Shown here: piece after piece, positions 1 through 5,292 of the stretch
Layout of the letters: the number at the start of each line of letters is the position of its first letter
How positions within the stretch are numbered: the first letter of the stretch is position 1
Origin: an uncultured Collinsella sp.
Lineage (GTDB): Bacteria > Actinomycetota > Coriobacteriia > Coriobacteriales > Coriobacteriaceae
Assembly: GCA_900551635.1 (NCBI GenBank)
Contig: URWQ01000101.1
Span: 1 to 5,990 of the forward strand
Direction of reading: 5' to 3'
DNA: 5,990 nt
Made by a program: the position numbers and the translations under genes
The notes under the pieces: model-generated
The model's database searches: none
The model's input: only the letters and a program-made list of their open reading frames with translations
Told to the model about the DNA's origin: nothing

Positions 1-702
1 AAGGAGAAGGGCGGCCACATCTACATCAGCGACTCCGTTGTCAAGGCCATAGCCCGCTATGTCGAGAACGGCGACGGCCCCATCCCCTACAGCGAAAACC
101 AAGATGGCGAGACGAGGCGCGAACCCCAAGGCGAGAACATCGGCATCATCGCCCAGACCAGCGAGGGCGTCACACCCGCAGTCATCTCGATCATCCGCAG
201 CAAGGTAACGGCCGAAGGAGATACAGCGGCAATCTTTGCCCGTGCCATGAGCGCTGACGGCAAGACAATCGGCACCATCAAGATTGAGAACGCCGCCATC
301 CAGACGCCCGAAGGCGGCAAGATCATTGACTATCGCAAGCTCCGTGACGGCATCTACGAGGCAGGCCAAGCCATCGGCACGGGCGACGCCACGGTCGACT
401 CCCTCTATATCAAAGCAGTCGCCAAAAGTACGACCATCGCACCTCCCGAGGTAGCCAAGCCGGAAGACCCCAAGCCCGACGAGACCAAGCCCGCAGAAAG
501 CAAGCCCGCGGAGTCCAAGCAGAACCCCAAGCCTGAGGGCTCAAAGCCGACCAAGGCCGTTGCGGCTTCAACCACGAAAGCCAAGACTACCGGCGTGCTC
601 GCGGCAACCGGCGACACCTCGAGTGCGGCCATCGTGGCAACCGTCCTTGCGGGAACAGCCGCTATCGCCGCAGGCACCATGGCGAGCCGTAAGCGTTCTT
701 AG
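1..702 (+). CDS. Sortase-anchored cell-surface protein, C-terminal part (5' end outside window)
   Basis: The reading frame is open from the first base, so this is the last 233 residues of a longer protein; the internal ATG at 247 is not a credible start. Residues 1 to about 140 form a mixed region that I cannot assign to a family (it includes IYISDSVVKAIARYVENGDG). Residues about 148-180 are a low-complexity Lys/Pro/Glu/Ser stalk with KPAES units, typical of wall-spanning segments. The C-terminus is a full cell-wall sorting signal: LAATG (598-612), a hydrophobic stretch of about 20 residues rich in Ala, Val and Ile, then RKRS and the stop. Proteins of this build are exported, cleaved between Thr and Gly by a sortase and joined to peptidoglycan. 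The second motif position is Ala instead of the classical Pro, a form associated with class E sortases in actinobacteria. The anchoring role is well supported; the ectodomain function is unknown. Confidence 0.85.
   Translation, partial: KEKGGHIYISDSVVKAIARYVENGDGPIPYSENQDGETRREPQGENIGIIAQTSEGVTPAVISIIRSKVTAEGDTAAIFARAMSADGKTIGTIKIENAAIQTPEGGKIIDYRKLRDGIYEAGQAIGTGDATVDSLYIKAVAKSTTIAPPEVAKPEDPKPDETKPAESKPAESKQNPKPEGSKPTKAVAASTTKAKTTGVLAATGDTSSAAIVATVLAGTAAIAAGTMASRKRS
598..699 (+). other. LAxTG-type cell-wall sorting signal
   Basis: Codons 598-612 encode LAATG, followed by D and then a hydrophobic segment (about 622-684) and the basic tail RKRS (688-699). This three-part order (pentapeptide, membrane segment, positive tail) defines a sortase substrate. 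LAxTG in place of LPxTG is the reported preference of class E sortases in high-GC Gram-positives. No sortase gene lies in the window, so the cognate enzyme must be encoded elsewhere. Confidence 0.8.
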
Positions 703-759
703 ACGCCTCTGCGCACATGGCAGCTCCCGCGAAGGCCCCGAGCCCCAGCACCGTTTAAC

Positions 760-797
760 AACGCCACCGCCGAGCTCCCCTCCGGCGGTGGCGTTTT
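760..797 (+). terminator. Intrinsic terminator after the surface-protein gene
   Basis: A perfect 13-bp stem is formed by 760-772 (aacgccaccgccg) and 783-795 (cggcggtggcgtt), with a 10-nt loop and a short run of four T at 794-797. It lies 58 bp after the stop codon and closes the surface-protein transcript. The next plus-strand gene starts 112 bp further on, so it probably has its own promoter. The only candidate I see is weak: TTGTCT at 827-832 and CATACG at 851-856, 18 nt apart. Confidence 0.88.
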
Positions 798-909
798 CCA
801 TATGCGTCCGCAGGGGATGCACGAGATTGTCTTTGGTCTAGCCCAACCGGCATACGCTGGCGTGCGACAATTGGGGCTGCCGATATCACAACACTGAGAG
901 AAGCCCGTC

Positions 910-1575
910 ATGGAAGCGCATCAAAAGCAGATAACCGTTTATTCGAATCATACGGAAAGCGCGCCTGTCATCTACCTTCCTGTGGTCGTGGGCGACGGCA
1001 GCGAGGTTTATAAGTGTTGCCGAGAGCTCGACTGTCCGCCATTCACCCTCGTCGCCATTAGCGGGCTCGATTGGAATCGCGAGCTGAGCCCTTGGGCATG
1101 CGACGGGACCGTACGCGATGCCGAGCCTTTCGGCGGCCAAGCTGCCGGTTTTCTTGATTATCTGCTGACTCAGATAATCCCCCAGGTGGAGTCGTCGCTT
1201 CCTCAGCCGCCCACCTGGCGCGGCATTGCCGGCTACTCACTGGCAGGCCTCTTTTCGCTTTGGGCTCTCTGGCAAACCGACGCCTTTGACCGCGCCACGA
1301 GCGCATCGGGGTCGCTATGGTTTCCCGACTTTGTCGACCGTGCCAGCACGGCCCCTTTTGCCGGCAGCCCGCAAGCCGTCTACCTGTCACTCGGCAAAAA
1401 AGAAACCAAGACGCCCAACCGCATGATGAGGCACGTACTCGACGACACGCGCGCCATGGAAAAACTGCTCGGCGAACGTGGTATTCCCACGACGCTGGAG
1501 CTCAACCCCGGCAATCACTTTGCCCAAACTGACCTGCGCATGGCGCGCGGCATCCACTGGATACTGACGCATTAA
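910..1575 (+). CDS. Putative esterase, alpha/beta-hydrolase of the esterase D / Fes / IroE type
   Basis: This 221-residue protein is a compact alpha/beta-hydrolase. The nucleophile elbow is GYSLAG at residues 108-113 with Ser110 as the likely catalytic serine. The C-terminal NPGNHF places the catalytic His at 203. The block LDWNRELSPW (53-62) and the following FGGQAAGFLDYLLTQIIPQVE-type segment resemble the substrate-side region of the putative-esterase family (PF00756), which includes ferric-enterobactin esterases, IroE/BesA-like siderophore hydrolases and S-formylglutathione hydrolases. There is no signal peptide, so it should act in the cytoplasm. No iron-uptake or siderophore genes are nearby, so the ester substrate cannot be named. 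The start at 910 is preceded by the Shine-Dalgarno-like GAGAGAAG (896-903). The gene appears monocistronic, lying between terminators. Family assignment is firm; substrate is open. Confidence 0.88.
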   Translation: MEAHQKQITVYSNHTESAPVIYLPVVVGDGSEVYKCCRELDCPPFTLVAISGLDWNRELSPWACDGTVRDAEPFGGQAAGFLDYLLTQIIPQVESSLPQPPTWRGIAGYSLAGLFSLWALWQTDAFDRATSASGSLWFPDFVDRASTAPFAGSPQAVYLSLGKKETKTPNRMMRHVLDDTRAMEKLLGERGIPTTLELNPGNHFAQTDLRMARGIHWILTH

Positions 1576-1620
1576 AAATGGTGCCCACGCGCATATACGC
1601 ATGGGCACCATATCTTGTTT
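1574..1620. terminator. Bidirectional terminator between convergent genes
   Basis: Arms atggtgccca (1578-1587) and tgggcaccat (1602-1611) pair perfectly over 10 bp. Inside, GCG (1589-1591) and CGC (1598-1600) can extend the stem around a catata loop. Reading plus, the stem is followed by a T-rich tract ending in TTGTTTT. Reading minus, it is followed directly by five T (complement of the A run at 1574-1578). It therefore can end both the esterase transcript and the permease transcript. The A run overlaps the esterase stop codon. Confidence 0.87.
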
Positions 1621-1636
1621 TAGCTGAACGCAGCTG

Positions 1637-2971
1637 CTACTCAGCAGCCTCTTCGAGTTCCGAGACATCAAACTCAAAATCATTACCCGGCAGAATCGCG
1701 TTGAGCACGATACCCACCAGCGAGCCCACGGCAAGGCCGGAAAGCGAAATCGTCACGCCGCCCAGCTCCAGCACGATGGCACCGGCGGTGTTATAGGCAA
1801 TGCCGAGCGATAGCACGAGTACCAGAGCGGCCACAAGCACGTTGCGGTTGTTCTGGAAATCGACCTGGTTCTCGATGAGGTTGCGTACGCCCACGGCACT
1901 GATCATGCCATAGAGCACGAGCGACACGCCGCCGATAACGCATGCCGGCATGGCGGCGATTACGGCAGCGAACTTGGGGCAGAACGAAAGCACGATGGCA
2001 CAGCACGCGGCAATGCGAATCACGCGCGGGTCGAACACACGCGTCAGGGCAAGCACGCCGGTGTTCTCGCCATACGTGGTGTTGGCCGGAGCGCCAAAGA
2101 GCGAAGCCAGAATCGTGGCAAGACCATCACCGAGCAGCGTGCGGTGCAGGCCGGGGTCGGCGATGTAGTTACGCTCGCAAGTGGAGCCGATAGCGGAGAT
2201 GTCACCGATATGCTCGATCATGGTCGCAAAGGCCAGCGGCATGATGGTGATGATGGCCGTCGTGGCAAGACCGCTATCGAACTGCGGCCCAAAGAGCGAA
2301 AACACGGTGTTATCCCACACGATGGGCAAACCAACCCAGGGAGCGGCTGCGACGCCAGAAAAGTCGACCTCGCCCAGCGCAGTCGCAACGGCATAGCTCA
2401 CCGCAACGCCCAGCAGGATCGGCACAATCTTGACCATGCCGCGGCCCCAGATGTTGCAGATGACGATCACTGCCACGGCGATAACGGCGACGAGCCAATT
2501 GGTCTGGCAGTTGGCAATGGCGGAGCTTGCCAAGATCAGACCGATGGAAATGACGATAGGGCCAGTCACCACCGGCGGGAAGAAGCGCATGACGCGCTTG
2601 GCGCCAAAGGCGCGGAACAGGGCCGCCAGCACCGGATAGAGCAGGCCAGCACAAGCTACGCCCAGACAGGCGTAGGGCAATAGCTCGGCCTCGCCGTTGG
2701 GCGCGATTGCGGCATAGCCTGCGATAAAGGCAAACGATGAGCCCAAAAATGCCGGCACCTTACCGCGCGACAAGAAGTGGAACAGCAGCGTGCCCAAGCC
2801 GGCAAACAAAAGCGTCGCCGAAACCGAGAGACCGGTGAGCACGGGCACCAGCACGGTGGCGCCAAACATGGCAAACAGGTGCTGCAGACCGAGCAGGAAC
2901 ATGCGCGGGCGGCCAAGCGACGATGCATCGTAGATGGCATCGGTGACAGCGGGTGTCGAGGATTGGGGCAT
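1637..2971 (-). CDS. uraA: Uracil/xanthine permease of the NCS2 family, UraA-like
   Basis: This 444-residue polytopic membrane protein imports a nucleobase, most likely uracil, by proton symport into the cytoplasm. It follows Escherichia coli UraA closely: QH at residues 30-31 in TM1, GSSFAFI (77-83) in the TM3 half-helix, MIEHIGD (251-257) in TM8 and NTTYGENTG (297-305) in TM10. Glu253 and Glu302 correspond to UraA Glu241 and Glu290, the substrate and proton-coupling residues, with the same 49-residue spacing. UraA His245 is replaced here by Asp257. The C-terminus ends in an acidic tail (SELEEAAE). The length is normal for the family, which folds as 14 membrane segments. The start at 2971 has AAAGGA (2977-2982) upstream. 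The gene follows the metE-like gene by 122 bp, and a candidate promoter of its own lies in that gap. Uracil versus xanthine cannot be decided from sequence alone. Confidence 0.93.
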   Translation of the reverse strand: MPQSSTPAVTDAIYDASSLGRPRMFLLGLQHLFAMFGATVLVPVLTGLSVSATLLFAGLGTLLFHFLSRGKVPAFLGSSFAFIAGYAAIAPNGEAELLPYACLGVACAGLLYPVLAALFRAFGAKRVMRFFPPVVTGPIVISIGLILASSAIANCQTNWLVAVIAVAVIVICNIWGRGMVKIVPILLGVAVSYAVATALGEVDFSGVAAAPWVGLPIVWDNTVFSLFGPQFDSGLATTAIITIMPLAFATMIEHIGDISAIGSTCERNYIADPGLHRTLLGDGLATILASLFGAPANTTYGENTGVLALTRVFDPRVIRIAACCAIVLSFCPKFAAVIAAMPACVIGGVSLVLYGMISAVGVRNLIENQVDFQNNRNVLVAALVLVLSLGIAYNTAGAIVLELGGVTISLSGLAVGSLVGIVLNAILPGNDFEFDVSELEEAAE

Positions 2972-2976
2972 GTATG

Positions 2977-2982
2977 TCCTTT
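2977..2982 (-). promoter_or_regulatory. Ribosome binding site of the permease gene
   Basis: On the minus strand AAAGGA sits 5 nt before the ATG at 2971-2969, which supports that start. Confidence 0.8.
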
Positions 2983-2997
2983 CGAATGGAAGGGCGA

Positions 2998-3046
2998 TCG
3001 GGCATATCGGATAACCTGCCCGAACGATACGATCCGAACCATTGTA
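2998..3046 (-). promoter_or_regulatory. Candidate promoter and leader hairpin of the permease gene
   Basis: On the minus strand TACAAT (3046-3041) matches five of six bases of a -10 box and would start transcription near 3034. No good -35 box is found 16-18 nt upstream. The resulting leader of about 60 nt contains a 7-bp perfect hairpin, tcgggca/tgcccga (2998-3004 with 3017-3023), with a 12-nt loop. No T run follows, so it is not an intrinsic terminator. On the plus strand two direct copies of CCGAACSAT (3020-3028 and 3034-3042, 14-bp period) overlap the hairpin arm and the -10 region and may be an operator. Confidence 0.4.
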
Positions 3047-3093
3047 CGCGATACGCCACGTCTCTCATGCGCCGTCGCCTGCGAACGTTACCG

Positions 3094-4227
3094 CTATTTC
3101 CAAACGCGCTCGGCAATACGCTTGACCAGCGCGATCTTTGCCCATTGCTCGTCCTCGGTCAGCTTGTTGCCAATCTCGCAGCTGGCAAAGCCACACTGGG
3201 GCGACAGGTACAGGTTCTCGAGCGGCACGTACTTTGCGGCTTCGCGGATGCGCTCGACGATAACATCCTCCTCCTCAAGCTCAGCGACCTTGGTGGTCAC
3301 CAGGCCCAGCACGACCTTCTTGCCGGGAGCAACATACTTGAGCGGCTCAAAGCCACCGGCGCGCGGCGTATCGAACTCAAGGTAGAACGCGTCGACGTTC
3401 TCATGTGCGAACAGGTACGGCGCAATGGGATCGTAACCACCCTCGAAGGCATACGTGGAGTGATAGTTGCCGCGGCACACGTGCGTGTTGATAACCAGAT
3501 CGTCGGGCTTGCCCGCGATGGCGGCATTGTTGAGCGCCACGCCCAGCTCGCTCACCTTTTGCAGGTCAACCGGGCTCATGCCGGTCTTGGACACAAAGTC
3601 GGTATCGCAATAGATGCCCCAGGTGCAGTCATCATATTGGATGTTGCGGCAGCCTGCTGCGTACAGGTCGGCGATCACCGTGCGATAAGCGGCCGCAATG
3701 GCGTCGGCAAGTTCCTCATCGGTCTTATAGACAGCGCGCAGGCTCTCCTGCTGGCCGTCGCAGCGATCGAGCGTGACCTCAGAGAACGTCTGGATCGGCG
3801 CCGGAATGGTCTGGCGTGCGACCTGGCCCTCCCCCTCAAGCGCCTTGACGAACTTAAAATGCTCGACGAACGGGTGGTTCTCGCCGCTAATGGGACCAGT
3901 AACCACGGCGGTGTCGGCCGTCGTCTCCTCATCATGGAACATATAACCCGTGCGTGAGGTGCGGCGCACAATGCCGTTGAGGCCCCACATAAAATCGAGG
4001 TGCCAGTAGCTGCGGCGGAACTCGCCATCGGTGATCACCTGCAGGCCGGCGGCCTTCTGCTTGGCCACCAAATCGCGAATGGCATCGTCCTCGACGGCCT
4101 TAAGGCCGGAAGCGTCGAGTTTACCCGCGACATAGGCGGCACGGGCGTCCTTTACAGCCTGTGGGCGAAGAAAGCTGCCGACGATATCGGCGCGAAACGG
4201 CGCGTTCGGTTGAATCGAAGTGCTCAT
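3094..4227 (-). CDS. Core-MetE-type cobalamin-independent methionine synthase family protein (YxjG/YxjH-like)
   Basis: This 377-residue protein equals the C-terminal catalytic barrel of MetE and lacks the N-terminal half of full-length MetE (about 750 residues); its size matches Bacillus YxjG/YxjH. The zinc site is complete: His249 and Cys251 (HVCRGN), Glu284 (YLEFD) and Cys345 (SPQCGFAS). GSF at 17-19, DGE at 67-69 and YDD at 198-200 fit the homocysteine-binding positions of MetE. The expected reaction is methyl transfer to the zinc-bound thiol of homocysteine, forming methionine in the cytoplasm. The methyl donor for short forms may not be methyl-tetrahydropteroyl-triglutamate. The ATG at 4227 is chosen over the in-frame ATG at 4245 because AAAGGGAG lies between the two, well placed for the former. 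The upstream gap holds a LysR-type operator, and the lysR gene lies just beyond it. No clear terminator follows, so read-through into the permease gene is possible. Confidence 0.9.
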   Translation of the reverse strand: MSTSIQPNAPFRADIVGSFLRPQAVKDARAAYVAGKLDASGLKAVEDDAIRDLVAKQKAAGLQVITDGEFRRSYWHLDFMWGLNGIVRRTSRTGYMFHDEETTADTAVVTGPISGENHPFVEHFKFVKALEGEGQVARQTIPAPIQTFSEVTLDRCDGQQESLRAVYKTDEELADAIAAAYRTVIADLYAAGCRNIQYDDCTWGIYCDTDFVSKTGMSPVDLQKVSELGVALNNAAIAGKPDDLVINTHVCRGNYHSTYAFEGGYDPIAPYLFAHENVDAFYLEFDTPRAGGFEPLKYVAPGKKVVLGLVTTKVAELEEEDVIVERIREAAKYVPLENLYLSPQCGFASCEIGNKLTEDEQWAKIALVKRIAERVWK

Positions 4228-4233
4228 AGATAT

Positions 4234-4241
4234 CTCCCTTT
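4234..4241 (-). promoter_or_regulatory. Ribosome binding site that fixes the metE-like start
   Basis: On the minus strand AAAGGGAG ends 6 nt before the ATG at 4227-4225. The alternative in-frame ATG at 4245 has no such element and would place this sequence inside the gene. Confidence 0.85.
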
Positions 4242-4258
4242 GCATTGGTTGCTTTACT

Positions 4259-4294
4259 GGGACAGAGTATGAGCGCTCATATGACCATCGTAAA
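4259..4294 (-). promoter_or_regulatory. Candidate promoter of the metE-like gene
   Basis: On the minus strand TTTACG (4294-4289) and CATACT (4271-4266) are separated by 17 nt and each match four of six consensus bases. The predicted start near 4259 would put the centre of the 4314-4336 inverted repeat at about -66, the usual place of a LysR-type recognition site. Weak boxes are expected for an activated promoter. Other AT-rich -10 candidates, TATAAA (4307-4302) and TATATT (4299-4294), lack a -35 box and would put the repeat near -30 to -38. Confidence 0.4.
4268..4281. repeat. Perfect 14-bp palindrome, possible operator
   Basis: TATGAGCGCTCATA reads the same on both strands. It overlaps the candidate -10 box of the metE-like promoter and the adjacent spacer. 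It differs in sequence from the LysR-type box 33 bp upstream, so it would suit a second regulator. Symmetry is directly visible; the operator role is inference. Confidence 0.5.
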
Positions 4295-4303
4295 ATATAT
4301 GTT

Positions 4304-4336
4304 TATAGCAGTTTGATATAGATGTTTCCTATATCA
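4304..4336. promoter_or_regulatory. LysR-type operator resembling the streptococcal MET-box (MtaR/MetR)
   Basis: TGATATAG (4314-4321) and CTATATCA (4329-4336) form a perfect 8-bp inverted repeat around a 7-nt spacer. The inner TATAG-N7-CTATA has the same arms and spacing as the MET-box described for MtaR/MetR in streptococci (TATAGTTTSAAACTATA). Read on the minus strand, a further CTATA half-site (4308-4304) lies one 13-bp step closer to the metE-like gene, as in the recognition-plus-activation layout of LysR regulators. The repeat lies between the lysR gene and the metE-like gene. The pattern is seen directly; its binding by this LysR protein is inference. Confidence 0.65.
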
Positions 4337-4380
4337 GTCTGGACTGTCATAAAGAGACTTGAACCGTGCGGAGCACAGCA
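4335..4380 (-). terminator. Weak hairpins after lysR, doubtful terminator
   Basis: Just downstream of the lysR stop, GTGC-tcc-GCAC can pair over 4 bp (within 4366-4380), and further on CAGTC-N2-GACTG forms a small inverted repeat (4335-4346). Neither is followed by a proper T run. Termination between lysR and the metE-like gene is therefore uncertain and some read-through is likely. Confidence 0.2.
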
Positions 4381-4382
4381 GT

Positions 4383-5279
4383 CTAGATATGCTGACGAAT
4401 CGCGTCGATATAGGCCCGACCGTAGCGCGTAAGCGTCGTGTTCTTGCGCGTGATGATGCCAATCTCCATGTACTCGTCCACGTCGAGCGGAATCGAGATA
4501 ATGCCGGGGCCGTTGAGCTCGTGGCTGATCACGCCCGAGCATACCGTGTAGCCGTTGAGGCCCATGGCCAAATTGAACAACGTCGCACGGTCGCGCACGC
4601 GGATATTTTTGCGACGCTCGAACGTCGAGGTCAGCTCCTCGGAATAGTAAAACGAGTTGTAGCTGCCCTGCTCGTAGGACAGGAACGGGTAGTCTTCCAG
4701 ATCCTCGAGCGTCACGCTGGAGCGGTCCGCCAGCGGATGGTCGGCGCAGACGAAGACATGCGGCGTGGCGCAGAAGAGTCCTTCGAACACGAGCTCGTTG
4801 GCCACCAGCATGCGCTCGATGACCTCGCGGTTGTGCTCGGACAGATATAGGATGCCCAGCTCGCTTTTCATGTGCGCGACATCCTCGATAATCTCGTGGG
4901 TTTGCTCCTCGCGCAGGGTAAAGTCGTAACGCGCGGCATCGAACTCGCGAATCACGTCGACAAACGCGTTGACGGCAAAGGAATAATGCTGGCAGCTCAC
5001 ACTAAAGTGCGGCACCTGCTCGGATGCGCCCTTGTACTTGCCCTCGAGCAGGTCAGCCTGGTCGAGTACCTGGCGCGCATAGCCCAAGAAGGTCTCACCT
5101 TCCTCGGACACAACGACGCCCTTGTTAGTGCGCTCAAAGATGTGCACGCCCATCTCGTTTTCGAGATCGCGAATCGATGCGGTAATCGAAGGCTGCGACA
5201 CAAAGAGCCGGCGCGAGGCCTCGGTGATGCTGCCGCATTCGGCAACTTTGACGACATATCTGAGCTGCTGGAGCTTCAT
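4383..5279 (-). CDS. LysR-family transcriptional regulator, MetR/MtaR-like
   Basis: This 298-residue protein is a standard LysR regulator. The winged helix-turn-helix covers residues 1-60, with SITEASRRLFVSQPSITASI around 17-36 as the DNA-reading part and a linker helix at about 60-85. The effector domain runs from about 90 to 298. Blocks such as FSVSCQHYSFAVNAFV (92-107) and FLSYEQGSYNSFYYSEE (199-215) closely resemble what I recall of the streptococcal MetR/MtaR/CpsY branch, which controls methionine genes. The start at 5279 is chosen because the family begins with MKLQQLRY and GGGAGG (5285-5290) precedes it. An upstream in-frame ATG at 5486 would add 69 residues antiparallel to the HAD gene and unlike any LysR protein. 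The gene follows the HAD gene by 10 bp and precedes the metE-like gene by 155 bp. LysR identity is firm; methionine control is inferred. Confidence 0.92.
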   Translation of the reverse strand: MKLQQLRYVVKVAECGSITEASRRLFVSQPSITASIRDLENEMGVHIFERTNKGVVVSEEGETFLGYARQVLDQADLLEGKYKGASEQVPHFSVSCQHYSFAVNAFVDVIREFDAARYDFTLREEQTHEIIEDVAHMKSELGILYLSEHNREVIERMLVANELVFEGLFCATPHVFVCADHPLADRSSVTLEDLEDYPFLSYEQGSYNSFYYSEELTSTFERRKNIRVRDRATLFNLAMGLNGYTVCSGVISHELNGPGIISIPLDVDEYMEIGIITRKNTTLTRYGRAYIDAIRQHI

Positions 5280-5284
5280 GATGG

Positions 5285-5292
5285 CCTCCCTA
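5285..5292 (-). promoter_or_regulatory. lysR ribosome binding site overlapping the HAD stop codon
   Basis: On the minus strand TAG (5292-5290) of the HAD gene runs straight into GGGAGG (5290-5285); the last G of the stop is the first G of the ribosome binding site. The lysR ATG follows 5 nt later. This fixes the lysR start and suggests the two genes share a transcript and are translationally coupled. Confidence 0.85.

Noticed and set aside
247..702. Complete small surface protein starting at ATG 247
   Set aside because: The frame is open upstream to the first base, no ribosome binding site precedes 247, and no signal peptide follows it, so it is the tail of a longer protein.
2144..2683. Plus-strand open frame of 179 codons opposite the permease gene
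   Set aside because: The Asp/His/Gly-rich product is typical of the antisense of membrane-protein codons; the permease on the other strand is certain.
2972..3093. PyrR attenuator or purine riboswitch in the permease leader
   Set aside because: The leader is too short and lacks the conserved PyrR loop sequence, a terminator T run and the purine aptamer's conserved junction.
2953..3957. Long plus-strand open frame of 334 codons opposite the metE-like gene
   Set aside because: It lies antisense to a gene with a full set of catalytic residues, its translation resembles no family, and it has the Leu/Ala/Arg/Val-rich look of a GC-rich mirror frame.
4228..4245. Upstream ATG giving six extra residues on the metE-like protein
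   Set aside because: No ribosome binding site precedes it, and a strong one lies between it and the ATG at 4227; the shorter form also fits YxjG length.
4302..4307. TATAAA as the -10 box of the metE-like promoter
   Set aside because: It is a good hexamer alone but has no -35 partner and would place the LysR-type repeat near -30; kept only as an alternative to the candidate at 4259-4294.
4228..4382. SAM (S-box) riboswitch upstream of the metE-like gene, as known for Bacillus yxjG/yxjH
   Set aside because: The gap shows no S-box helices or terminator; it is AT-rich with protein-type operators instead.
4359..4850. Plus-strand open frame of 163 codons opposite lysR
   Set aside because: It is antisense to the effector domain of a clear LysR gene and its translation shows no recognisable domain.
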